Assembly: GCA_902613805.1 (NCBI GenBank)
Contig: CACMIV010000002.1
Coordinates: 124,001 to 188,000 of the forward strand
Source: an uncultured Pelagibacteraceae bacterium
Lineage (GTDB): Bacteria > Pseudomonadota > Alphaproteobacteria > Pelagibacterales > AG-422-B15
DNA: 64,000 nt
Reading direction: 5' to 3'
Part shown: piece by piece, positions 20,288 to 29,095 of the stretch
Layout: every line of letters begins with the position of its first letter
Numbering within the stretch: position 1 is the first letter of the stretch
The notes under the pieces: model-generated
The model's database searches: none
Told to the model about the DNA's origin: nothing
What the model saw: only the letters and a program-made list of their open reading frames with translations
Made by a program: the position numbers and the translations under genes

Positions 20288-20744
20288 TTAAAAATAAAAT
20301 TATTTTGTAAAACATAATTATAATAAGAGAATAAATGCCCGCAACAACATCATCCATAATTACACCATTAGCACCTTTAATATTTTCGACCTTATTAACC
20401 GGATAAATCTTAAAAATATCAAATAATCTAAAACTACTAAAAGCCAATAAAACCTCGTATACATTTAATTGAAATAAAAAGATTAATGGCAATGATTGGC
20501 CAATAAATTCATCAACTACTACTTCTGAGGGGTCATCTTTATTCTCATTTCTCAGATAAATATTGATAGCTTTAAACGAACAAATAAAAACTATTATTAT
20601 GATCATATAAAAGAAATAAATATTTAGGTAGTTTATTGATAAATACCAAACAAGAATCGCAAATAAAGAGCCAAATGTGCCTGGCGCAATACGAATATAA
20701 CCAATTCCAAATACTGAAACAAAGGCCTTAATTAAAAAAATCAT
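20280..20744 (-). CDS. pgpA: Phosphatidylglycerophosphatase A
   Basis: It dephosphorylates phosphatidylglycerophosphate to phosphatidylglycerol in the inner membrane. IRIAPGTFGSLFAILVW is the family signature, with DPSEVVVDEFIGQSLPL holding the acidic metal ligands and ANGVIMDDVVAG near the end. Four hydrophobic helices are visible. I chose the ATG at 20744, which overlaps the ispDF stop as ATGA; an ATG 30 nt earlier would overlap ispDF more. In relatives this ispDF-pgpA-cinA order is common. Confidence 0.92.
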   Translation of the reverse strand: MIFLIKAFVSVFGIGYIRIAPGTFGSLFAILVWYLSINYLNIYFFYMIIIIVFICSFKAINIYLRNENKDDPSEVVVDEFIGQSLPLIFLFQLNVYEVLLAFSSFRLFDIFKIYPVNKVENIKGANGVIMDDVVAGIYSLIIIMFYKIILFLNA

Positions 20745-21868
20745 AAATTCGTAATTTTTATTGTTGTCCAACATGCCACCGCTTTTGATTTACCTAAAAT
20801 ACCAATATTATCTGCGGTCTTTGCTTTTACATTTATGTGCTTTTCATCACATTTCATTAATGAAGAAATATTTTTTCTTATTAATTTTTTATATTTTTCA
20901 AGCCTTATTTTTTGACAAATTATAGTACAATCAAGATTACTAATAATTGAATTATCTAGTTTGATTATTTTTTTTATTTCATCTAACAAAATTACTGAGG
21001 AAATATTTTTATATTTTTTTAATGAAGGAAAATATGTGCCAATATCACCTTTATTGTTGGCTCCAAGTAAAGCATCAATTATAGAATGTATAACAACATC
21101 ACCATCAGAGTAACCGATCGCTTGAAAATTTGATTTAATTTTTAAACCACCTAAGGCTAGATATTTACCTTTCTTTAATTTGTGTATATCAAAACCATTT
21201 CCAAATTTTATTTTTTTATTAACTAATAATTTAAAAATATTGATGTCATTTATTGTAGTAATTTTAATATTTTCTTTAACTCCATCAATATATTTTATCT
21301 TTAAGTTTTTTTTTCTTTCTAGAATCCCAAAATCATCCGTTGGAATTTTCTTTAAGTTTTTTAAATTCTTTTTTATAAGATTAAATTTAAATACTTGGGG
21401 TGTTTGATATGTGGAATAAATTGATCTTTTAACTGTAATATTATTTCTTCTAAGTGTATCTTCAACTTTAGTTTTTGGAACTATACAGTCATATTTATTT
21501 TTTTTTATATTCTTAAATAATTTCTCAAAAATTAAATATGGGGTTAATGGTCTTGCAGCATCATGTATTAATAAATAATCATAAGAGCAGTTTTTTATAT
21601 TATTGATTGCATTGCGTAAGCTTTCAAATCTATTTCTACCACCATTTATCAAGTTATGATTTGTGTATTTTGATAATAAATCTTTCTCTTTTTTCGTTAA
21701 CTTTTTTGATATTGTTATGTATAAAGAGTCTTTACTAAAGAATTTAGTAATATTTTTAAGTGTATATTCAATAATAGGAACACCGTATACTTTATATAAT
21801 AATTTAGACTTTGAATTTTTAAATCTAGTACTGTTACCAGATGCCAAAACAATGCAAGCTATTTTCAT
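20741..21868 (-). CDS. ispDF: Bifunctional IspD/IspF enzyme of the MEP isoprenoid pathway
   Basis: The N-terminal part (about 1-215) is 2-C-methyl-D-erythritol 4-phosphate cytidylyltransferase: CIVLASGNSTRFKNSKSKLL, then LIHDAARPL and TDDFGILERK. The C-terminal part (about 220-375) is MECDP synthase: GNGFDIHKL gives the Asp and His metal ligands, DGDVVIHSIIDALLGA the second His, and GDIGTYFP and VNVKAKTAD-like HINVKAKTADNIG follow. The fused form is typical of alphaproteobacteria. One oddity: the usual His-Ser-Asp in the GHSD loop reads GYSD. Confidence 0.93.
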   Translation of the reverse strand: MKIACIVLASGNSTRFKNSKSKLLYKVYGVPIIEYTLKNITKFFSKDSLYITISKKLTKKEKDLLSKYTNHNLINGGRNRFESLRNAINNIKNCSYDYLLIHDAARPLTPYLIFEKLFKNIKKNKYDCIVPKTKVEDTLRRNNITVKRSIYSTYQTPQVFKFNLIKKNLKNLKKIPTDDFGILERKKNLKIKYIDGVKENIKITTINDINIFKLLVNKKIKFGNGFDIHKLKKGKYLALGGLKIKSNFQAIGYSDGDVVIHSIIDALLGANNKGDIGTYFPSLKKYKNISSVILLDEIKKIIKLDNSIISNLDCTIICQKIRLEKYKKLIRKNISSLMKCDEKHINVKAKTADNIGILGKSKAVACWTTIKITNL

Positions 21869-21917
21869 AATTTCCTTTAATAAATTGACTTTATATATAA
21901 CTTAAATAGTTAATCGG

Positions 21918-23705
21918 ATGAACAATAAATTATATAACTTTAATTATTTAAATCTGAGGAGTTTTTTATTACTAGTTGGGTCACTAATTTTTTTAGGTTT
22001 GTCAGCATTTATTTTATTTATGCAAAGACAAAATTCTTTATATCTCAGCGACTATATAAATATATATATTTTTTTTGCTACAATATTTATAATCACTTTA
22101 ATAATTACAATAGTCTACTTAATCTTTCCCATCATTTTAAGGGTTCGAAGAAAAAAAATAAGCACACTCAATAGTAAGTTTACTCTTTATTTTATACTAA
22201 TTGCATTAACGCCAGCAATTTCTTTAGGAATAATCGGAATGATCTTAATAAACTTAGGTATTAATGATTGGTTTAATTCAAAAATAAACAACGTAATAAA
22301 TAATTCAGTATTTGTTGCAGAGAGTTATTTGGAGGAGCATAAAGAAACCATCAAAGGTGATGTTTATACTATGTATAACGATATAAATAAATCAAGCGTG
22401 ATTTTAGAAAATGATCTTGAAAAAATGAAATTTTTTTTAAGAACTCAAGCGCTTATTAGGTCACTACCTGAATCTTTTATATTAAATAGTAAAGGAGAAA
22501 TAATTACTCAAGCATTTGAGAATAGTAAACTGTTGTACCTACCACCAAACAATGCGTTTGAAAGGGCAAATTCAGGTGAAATGGCAATTATGTCCTCGAC
22601 TAAAGTTAATAAGGTATATGCGCTCGTTAAATTAGAAAACTATAAAAACTCATACCTTTTTGCAGGACGATCTATGGATGCAAATGTTTTAAGTGCATTG
22701 GATGATACAATTTCAGCCAGAAACGATTATAATTTTTTAGAAAACAATAGGGATCAAATCAGTCTTATATTTTTACTAATATATGTAATAATTTCTCTAA
22801 TCATTATATTAATTTCAATTTTTTATGGTCTGAAGTTTGCTGAAAGAATAGTTCAACCTATTTCTAGTGTAATCACTGCATCAAATAATATTAGCAAAGG
22901 ATCTTATGATGATAAAATTAAAAAAACAAATGACTATATTGAGCTTAATCGTTTAGCTGACTCTTTTAACAAAATGAGTAACGATATCGTTAAGCAAAGA
23001 AAACAAATATTGATATCTAAAAAACATGAAACTTGGTCAGATATTGCTAGAAGAATTGCTCATGAGATTAAAAATCCGTTAACTCCGATACAATTATCAT
23101 CTGAGAGGTTAGAAAAAAGAATTAATAAATTATCTATAAATTCGGAGGATATTGATGATTGCATTAAAACAATAAGGCGACAAGTGAGTGAAATAGGTTA
23201 CCTAGTTGATGAATTTTCAAATTTTGCGAGACTTCCTGAGCCAAGATTAGATAGTGAAAATATCAACTTAATAATCAAAGATATTGTAAATGATTATAAA
23301 ATTAACTACAAAGAAATAAATTTCAAAGAACAATACAATAATCAAAATTGTGAAATAAAAATTGATAAATCTCAAATAACAAGAGTTTTACAAAACATAC
23401 TAATTAATTCAATTAGTTCAATAATGGAAAAAAAATACGTGAATGATGAAGCGCTAATTAATATTATAGCTGAAGAAAAAAATGAATATTTACATATATT
23501 TATTATTGATAATGGCATTGGCTTAAAACACGAAAAAGATGATTTAATAAAACCATATTTTACTACAAGAAAAAAAAGTGGTGGTACAGGATTGGGACTT
23601 GCGATTGTTGAAAAAATACTATTTGATCATAATGCCGATTTTTCCATAGAAAATAGAAAAGATGGAAAAGAAGGTGCTAAAGTATCTATTAGGTTTGAGA
23701 TATAA
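21918..23705 (+). CDS. ntrY: Sensor histidine kinase NtrY-like
   Basis: This is the membrane sensor partner of NtrX. Three N-terminal transmembrane helices (about 15-120) precede an extracytoplasmic segment of about 160 residues, another helix near 285-305, a HAMP domain (RIVQPISSVITASNNISKG), then the dimerisation domain with phospho-acceptor His382 in RIAHEIKNPLTPIQLSS and the ATPase domain (DNGIGLKHE, GGTGLGLAIVEKI). The length of 595 residues is short for NtrY: the HAMP runs almost directly into the His box, so the PAS domain usually found between them appears to be missing. It is divergent from ispDF and followed by ntrX after 5 nt. Confidence 0.88.
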   Translation: MNNKLYNFNYLNLRSFLLLVGSLIFLGLSAFILFMQRQNSLYLSDYINIYIFFATIFIITLIITIVYLIFPIILRVRRKKISTLNSKFTLYFILIALTPAISLGIIGMILINLGINDWFNSKINNVINNSVFVAESYLEEHKETIKGDVYTMYNDINKSSVILENDLEKMKFFLRTQALIRSLPESFILNSKGEIITQAFENSKLLYLPPNNAFERANSGEMAIMSSTKVNKVYALVKLENYKNSYLFAGRSMDANVLSALDDTISARNDYNFLENNRDQISLIFLLIYVIISLIIILISIFYGLKFAERIVQPISSVITASNNISKGSYDDKIKKTNDYIELNRLADSFNKMSNDIVKQRKQILISKKHETWSDIARRIAHEIKNPLTPIQLSSERLEKRINKLSINSEDIDDCIKTIRRQVSEIGYLVDEFSNFARLPEPRLDSENINLIIKDIVNDYKINYKEINFKEQYNNQNCEIKIDKSQITRVLQNILINSISSIMEKKYVNDEALINIIAEEKNEYLHIFIIDNGIGLKHEKDDLIKPYFTTRKKSGGTGLGLAIVEKILFDHNADFSIENRKDGKEGAKVSIRFEI

Positions 23706-23710
23706 ATAAA

Positions 23711-25039
23711 ATGAAACGAATACTTATAATTGATGATGAAAAAGATATAGCTAATAACATAAAAGCAATTTTAGAAGATGAGAGTTATGAAGCGATAACA
23801 GCTGTTAACTCAAAAGAAACTTTTAATGAATTAGAAAAATATAAATTTGACTTAATAATACTCGATGTATGGCTGGACAATTCTGAACTTGATGGGCTTG
23901 ATATTCTAAAAAAAATTAGATTATCAAATAATATTCCAATAATAATTATATCAGGTCACGGTAATATTGACATGGCGGTGCAGGCAATAAAAGATGGCGC
24001 TAATGAGTTTATAGAAAAACCATTTACATCGGAAAGATTACTGCTTTCTGTTAACAGAGCGATTGAATTTCACGAAATTAAAAGTGAAAATGATGCATTA
24101 AAGCAAAAAAATATATTTAATTACAATTTTATAGGAAATTCAGCCCCTATTTTAAGAATAAAAAGTCAAATTAAAAAAATAGGGCCAACCTCAAGTAGAG
24201 TGATGATATACGGCGAGTCAGGAACAGGCAAAGATATTGTAGCAAGAGAAATTCACAGAATGTCCAAGTTTAACAAAGGCCCATTTGTGGCCTTGAATGC
24301 TGCGTTAATGGAGCCAGGCAATATTGAAATAGAGCTTTTTGGATCCAATGACAATGAAAATAACATAGGTTATTTAGAATTGGCATCGGATGGAACTTTA
24401 TTTATAGATGAAGTCGCAGAGATGCCATTGCAAACTCAAGCAAAGATATTGAGACTACTAACTGATAAATATTATACAAGAGTTGGTTCAAGTACTGTAC
24501 TAGAGTTAAAATGCAGAATAATCTGCTCTTCTACAACAAATCTAGAAACACTTATCAATAAAGGATCTTTTAGGCGTGATTTGTTTCACAGATTGAATGT
24601 TGTCACAATCAAATTGCCAAATCTAATAGATAGAATTGAAGATATAGATTTATTAATTGATTATTTTACTAATTATTTTTCAAAGCAGAACCATGTTCCC
24701 CCTAAAAATTTAAAACCAATTATCAAATCAAAGTTCATAAATTATGACTGGCCCGGAAATATAAGAGAATTAAGAAACTTAATTGAGAGATATATTATCT
24801 TAGGAGACAAAAATTTTGATCATTCAAATGATGGTGATACCAGTCGCATTGATAATAAAAATGTTATCTCTCTTCCTCTTAAAAACGCTAGAAAGATTTT
24901 TGAAAAAAATTATTTATTATCACAAATTACTAGATTCCAGGGCAATATATCTAAAACTGCCTCATTCATTGGAATGGAAAGATCGGCATTACATAGAAAA
25001 TTGAAACAGCTCGGGATTACTGAAGAGGAAAAAAAATGA
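23711..25039 (+). CDS. ntrX: Response regulator NtrX, sigma-54 AAA+ family
   Basis: The receiver domain (1-120) has IDDEKD and the phospho-acceptor Asp in LIILDVWLD. The AAA+ domain (about 140-370) has Walker A GESGTGKDIVARE and Walker B TLFIDEVAEMPLQTQ. The GAFTGA loop that contacts sigma-54 is missing: ELFGSNDNEN runs directly to GYLELASDGTLF, as in other alphaproteobacterial NtrX. A Fis-type helix-turn-helix closes the protein (NISKTASFIGMERSALHRKL). Length 442. It overlaps trkA by 4 nt. Confidence 0.92.
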   Translation: MKRILIIDDEKDIANNIKAILEDESYEAITAVNSKETFNELEKYKFDLIILDVWLDNSELDGLDILKKIRLSNNIPIIIISGHGNIDMAVQAIKDGANEFIEKPFTSERLLLSVNRAIEFHEIKSENDALKQKNIFNYNFIGNSAPILRIKSQIKKIGPTSSRVMIYGESGTGKDIVAREIHRMSKFNKGPFVALNAALMEPGNIEIELFGSNDNENNIGYLELASDGTLFIDEVAEMPLQTQAKILRLLTDKYYTRVGSSTVLELKCRIICSSTTNLETLINKGSFRRDLFHRLNVVTIKLPNLIDRIEDIDLLIDYFTNYFSKQNHVPPKNLKPIIKSKFINYDWPGNIRELRNLIERYIILGDKNFDHSNDGDTSRIDNKNVISLPLKNARKIFEKNYLLSQITRFQGNISKTASFIGMERSALHRKLKQLGITEEEKK

Positions 25040-26427
25040 AAGTAATAATTTGTGGTGCAGGAAAAGTTGGATCAAGTATCGCTAAACATTTAGTGAGTCA
25101 AAAAATTGATGTTACTGTTATAGATCAATCTCAAAAACTCATTGATAATATTAATGAAAAAATCGATATAAATACGGTTATTGGATCAGCTTCAAATCCT
25201 TCTATCTTAAAAAAAGCAGGCGCTGACGATGCTGATATGATCATTGCCGTTACATTGCAAGATGAAATTAATATGGTGGCATGTCAAATGGCTCATACAT
25301 TTTTTAAAATACAAAGAAAAATTGCAAGATTAAGATCTGAAGATTTTTTAAATCCTATTTGGAGAGATTTGTATAATGCCGAAAACATGCCAATAGATTT
25401 AATAATTAGTCCTGAACTTGAAGTAGCTAGAGCTATAGAACGTCAACTAAAAGCTCCGGGTGCCTTCGATGTTGTACCTTTTATCAATGATGAAATTGAG
25501 TTATTAAGTTTAATTGTGCACAGTAACTGTCCATTGATTGATACTAGTCTAACTAGTATTCATGAATTATTTCAAAAAAATACTGATGATGACAAGAATC
25601 TTAGAGCCTCAATTATTGGAATAAATAGAAATGAAAAGCTATTTATTCCAAAAAAAAATGACACTTTATTAGAAGGTGATAATGTATATATAGTCACAGA
25701 TAAACGCCATGTAATTAGGACGCTTAGTGCATTTGGTTTAAATGAAAAACCTATAGAGAAGATTATAATAGTAGGTGGAGGTAATATTGGTTTTAATTTA
25801 GCAAAAGATATTGAAATACATCATGCAAATATATCAACCTGCATAATAGAAAATAATAATGAAAGAGCCAAATTTATTGCTGACCAGCTTACAAATACTT
25901 TAGTTTTAAACGGAGATGGGCTAGATCAATCAATTCTTGATGAAGCTAATATTAGAGAAGCAAATATGTTGTTGGCATTAACAAATGATGATGAAACAAA
26001 TCTTATAATATCAGCTGTTGCAAAAAAAAATAACTGCGATTCCCTCACTTTAGTAAATAACTCTGATTATAATAAATTAAAAGATTTGCTTGGATTAAGT
26101 AAAGTAGTAGATCCAAGAATGATTACTGTATCAAAAATCCTAAAACATATACATAAGGGAAAAATCGAGTCAGCATATACAATTGGCAATAATCAAGCAG
26201 AAATAATACATGCTCAAGCGCTATCTAGTTCAAGTCTAATAAATAAAACCATTGAAGAATCTAAGTTGCCTCGTGGAATAAGATTAGGTTTAATTAAAAA
26301 AGAAAACAAAATTATTGTTCCTGACAAACAAACAAAAATTGAGGCGAATGATGAGGTAATTTTTATTTGCATGACCGCAGACTTAAAAATAGCTGAGGAA
26401 TTGTTTAAAGTAAGAGAGGCCTATTAA
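25036..26427 (+). CDS. trkA: Trk potassium transport system NAD-binding protein TrkA
   Basis: This is the peripheral regulatory subunit of the Trk/Ktr potassium channel. It has two TrkA-N/TrkA-C repeats: Rossmann loops GAGKVGSSIAKHL (residue 7) and GGGNIGFNLAKDI (about 250), each followed by a TrkA-C domain (NDTLLEGDNVYIVTD, QTKIEANDEVIFIC). The length of 463 residues is normal. ntrX-trkA adjacency is standard in alphaproteobacteria. The stop shares one base with the next start (TAATG). Confidence 0.94.
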   Translation: MKVIICGAGKVGSSIAKHLVSQKIDVTVIDQSQKLIDNINEKIDINTVIGSASNPSILKKAGADDADMIIAVTLQDEINMVACQMAHTFFKIQRKIARLRSEDFLNPIWRDLYNAENMPIDLIISPELEVARAIERQLKAPGAFDVVPFINDEIELLSLIVHSNCPLIDTSLTSIHELFQKNTDDDKNLRASIIGINRNEKLFIPKKNDTLLEGDNVYIVTDKRHVIRTLSAFGLNEKPIEKIIIVGGGNIGFNLAKDIEIHHANISTCIIENNNERAKFIADQLTNTLVLNGDGLDQSILDEANIREANMLLALTNDDETNLIISAVAKKNNCDSLTLVNNSDYNKLKDLLGLSKVVDPRMITVSKILKHIHKGKIESAYTIGNNQAEIIHAQALSSSSLINKTIEESKLPRGIRLGLIKKENKIIVPDKQTKIEANDEVIFICMTADLKIAEELFKVREAY

Positions 26428-27278
26428 TGTCTCGAGTTTCGTATGTTAATGGAGAATATCTTGATTATAATTTTGCAAAAGTTCATATTGAAGATCGTGG
26501 TTACCAGTTTGCAGACGGTATTTATGAAGTATTTTCCGTCATTGAAGGAAAAATAGTTGATTATGATGGTCACATAAATAGGCTTTTCAGATCTTTATCT
26601 GAGATAGAAATAAAATCACCCATACATAAAAAATCGTATTATTTTCATATAAAAAATATAATTAATAAGAATCTTATAAATAATGGTTTGATTTACTTAC
26701 AAGTTACAAGGGGCGTTGCATCGAGAGACTTTAAATTTCCTAAAAATACAAAAGGTTCTTTAGTGATAATCGGAAAAACAATTCATTCAGAAAACTATGA
26801 AAAAGCATTTAATAAAGGTATACAAGTAAAGATTGAAAAAGATTTAAGGTGGAAAAGGGTAGACATTAAAACAATTAATCTTTTAGCTCCTGTATTAGCA
26901 AAGGAGTCTGCTGCAAAACATAATTGTGAAGAAGCATGGTTAATTGATCAAGACGGATTTATTACAGAGGGAAGTTCTAGTACTGCTTGGATATTAAAAA
27001 GTAATACACTTTACACAACTCCATTATCTAATTCAATTTTAAAAGGTATTACCAGACAAACTCTAATAAGAGGTTTAAAAAATAATAATTTAAAATTAAT
27101 GGAAAAAAGATTTAATATAAAAGATATTAAAGCGTCTGACGAAGCGTTTATAACAAGCGCAACTCAGTATGTTATGCCAGTTATTCGTGTAGATAATTTT
27201 AGAATAGGAAATGGCAAACCCGGAAAGTATGCTGAAATATTCAGAAAAGTTTATATGGAGGCAGTAAAATTATCTTAA
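26427..27278 (+). CDS. dat: Class IV aminotransferase, D-amino acid transaminase type
   Basis: This PLP enzyme of fold type IV transfers amino groups between D-amino acids, supplying D-Glu or D-Ala for peptidoglycan. Signatures: YVNGEYLDYNFAKVHIEDRG, QFADGIYEVF, the PLP Lys in RWKRVDIKTINLL, and EAWLIDQDGFITEGSSSTAW. The length of 283 residues is normal. D-amino acid transaminase is favoured over branched-chain or aminodeoxychorismate lyase by the GYQFADGIYEV segment and by the trkA-dat-hflX order seen in relatives. The hfq gene that usually follows is not here. The last codons contain GGAGG (27257-27261), a possible ribosome site for hflX. Confidence 0.85.
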   Translation: MSRVSYVNGEYLDYNFAKVHIEDRGYQFADGIYEVFSVIEGKIVDYDGHINRLFRSLSEIEIKSPIHKKSYYFHIKNIINKNLINNGLIYLQVTRGVASRDFKFPKNTKGSLVIIGKTIHSENYEKAFNKGIQVKIEKDLRWKRVDIKTINLLAPVLAKESAAKHNCEEAWLIDQDGFITEGSSSTAWILKSNTLYTTPLSNSILKGITRQTLIRGLKNNNLKLMEKRFNIKDIKASDEAFITSATQYVMPVIRVDNFRIGNGKPGKYAEIFRKVYMEAVKLS

Positions 27279-27349
27279 AAGAAAATATAACAAGGAGTAT
27301 AATCATACATCCTGAAATAGGGAGAGAATTTAAAAATAAAACTTCTGAA

Positions 27350-28351
27350 ATGTATGATGAAATTCAGAATCTTGTTTTAAATTTAAATATAGAAATAATA
27401 CTCAAAGAGATAATAAAAATTAAACAGAAAAACCCCTCGACTTTTATAGGTAAAGGAAATTTACTAAGATTAAAGGAAAAAATAATTAAACTTAAAATAA
27501 ATTTATTAATTATTAATAATAATTTATCGCCATCTCAACAAAGAAATTTAGAGAAATATCTAAATATAAAAGTTACAGATAGATCTGGCATAATAATTGA
27601 AATTTTCAGTAAAAGAGCTTCGACAAAAGAGAGCAGATTACAAGTAGAACTAGCAGAATTAATTTATAGAAAATCAAGATTAGTGAGAGCATGGACTCAT
27701 CTCGAAAGACAAAAAGGAGGTACAACGTTTATTGGAGGACCTGGTGAGCTACAAATTGAATTAGATAAAAGATTAATTCAGTCTAAGATTATTAAAATCA
27801 AAAGAAGATTAGTTAAAGTAAAAGCACGAAGACAAATACAGAGAAAATCAAGACTAAATAGTAATTTTAAAACATTTGCACTTGTTGGTTATACAAATGC
27901 AGGTAAGACAAAATTATTTAACAAATTAACAAAGAAAAACCAATCAAGTCAGAATAAATTATTTGAAACGTTAGACACAAGAATAAGTAAATTTCATTTA
28001 AACAATCATCAAGTCGGTATAATTGATACCGTTGGATTTATAAATAATATTCCTACTCAGTTAATTGAGTCATTTCACGCAACATTAGAGGAGATTACGT
28101 CGGCAAATTTTATAATTAACGTAGTTGATGTAAATGATATAAATGCTAAAGATAAAATAATTACTACAAAACGTATCTTGAGAGAAACGGGTGTAAGTGA
28201 TGAAAAGATATCAAAAATGATAAATGTTTATAATAAAATCGACTTAAGTAAATCAAGCTATAGGCAAAATCAAAATAGAATATTTATAAGTGCTCTTACA
28301 GGAGAGGGGATTGATAACTTGAAAGAAAATATAGAAAGAAAACTTATTTAA
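27350..28351 (+). CDS. hflX: GTPase HflX (start codon uncertain; C-terminal domain missing)
   Basis: HflX is a ribosome-associated GTPase that splits stalled ribosomes. The HflX N-terminal domain has FIGKGNLLRLKEKI, LSPSQQRNLEKYLN and VTDRSGIIIEIFSKRA, then the helical linker WTHLERQKGG...GGPGELQIELDKR, and the G domain: G1 GYTNAGKTKLF, G3 DTVGFI, G4 NKID, G5 SALTGEG. The coordinates use the only ATG, but the frame is open and family-like upstream (RSIIIHPEIG at 27293-27322). An ATT at 27269, 7 nt after GGAGG, or an ATA at 27305, 7 nt after AAGGAG, are possible starts. The protein ends shortly after G5, so the small C-terminal domain of E. coli HflX is absent. Confidence 0.9.
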   Translation: MYDEIQNLVLNLNIEIILKEIIKIKQKNPSTFIGKGNLLRLKEKIIKLKINLLIINNNLSPSQQRNLEKYLNIKVTDRSGIIIEIFSKRASTKESRLQVELAELIYRKSRLVRAWTHLERQKGGTTFIGGPGELQIELDKRLIQSKIIKIKRRLVKVKARRQIQRKSRLNSNFKTFALVGYTNAGKTKLFNKLTKKNQSSQNKLFETLDTRISKFHLNNHQVGIIDTVGFINNIPTQLIESFHATLEEITSANFIINVVDVNDINAKDKIITTKRILRETGVSDEKISKMINVYNKIDLSKSSYRQNQNRIFISALTGEGIDNLKENIERKLI

Positions 28352-29090
28352 TCTCTTCAATAATAATTTTAATGGGCCCGTTCTTTGCTTCATATCCAAT
28401 GAATTCATTATTATTATTTGAATATATTACTTTTATATAATCTGATGCAGCAAATACATCTGATACATTTTCATCTTTTTTATATCCACCAAGTCTGATT
28501 TGATTTGCTTCACATTCAATTGAATTATTTTTTATATTTTTATTAATATTTTTAAAGACAACATCATATCTTCTCTTGCCATCAAATATTTTGAATTGTT
28601 TTTTGCATTGTTCCGTTTTGTCATAATCAAGTAAATTAAGGAAAAATGTTGAAGGATCAATTGTTCCAACCAACATCTCATCACTAACTAAGGATAGTTC
28701 TGACCTATCAAGTTTTGGTAAATTAAGGATTTTTCTAACTACATTGTTTGAGTAACTTATTTCAACATATTTTTCTTTTTTTTTACGAGTGTATTTGTAT
28801 GAGTAGTTAGTGGGTCTGTATATTTCATCAATTACACCAACTACCTCACCGTTTCCATTAACTTGATTAACGAACTCAACAATGTTTTTTGATTTTATAC
28901 CAAATTTATAGAAATATTTGTGGTTTTTAATATTTAAAGATGTAGCTATTTCCATTACTGAGATTTTGGGAACTAGTGGTAATTTTACGTAAATAATGAA
29001 TTTTCTTTCTAGATCAATTGTATCTGCTAAAGTGTGATATGAAAAAAAAACTAAAAATAAAACTAAATAAATTTTTTTAATTGACGTCAT
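28344..29090 (-). CDS. DUF3108-family periplasmic protein
   Basis: This is an exported protein of unknown function. A signal peptide (MTSIKKIYLVLFLVFFSYHT, cleavage after LA) is followed by a beta-rich domain with segments typical of DUF3108: an ISVMEIATSLN start, EIYRPTNYSYKYT, DPSTFFLNLL, a Cys (EQCKKQF) and FDGKRRYDVVF. I chose ATG 29090, which places the signal peptide correctly and leaves 5 nt to the divergent glycosyltransferase; an ATG at 29117 would overlap it. It converges on hflX with an 8-nt overlap. The family is often found near hflX or envelope genes. Confidence 0.75.
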   Translation of the reverse strand: MTSIKKIYLVLFLVFFSYHTLADTIDLERKFIIYVKLPLVPKISVMEIATSLNIKNHKYFYKFGIKSKNIVEFVNQVNGNGEVVGVIDEIYRPTNYSYKYTRKKKEKYVEISYSNNVVRKILNLPKLDRSELSLVSDEMLVGTIDPSTFFLNLLDYDKTEQCKKQFKIFDGKRRYDVVFKNINKNIKNNSIECEANQIRLGGYKKDENVSDVFAASDYIKVIYSNNNNEFIGYEAKNGPIKIIIEEIK

Positions 29091-29095
29091 AAGTA

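Noticed and set aside
23711-25039. NtrX without the GAFTGA loop as a novel feature
   Set aside because: NtrX proteins of alphaproteobacteria are known to lack this loop, so this is the family norm.
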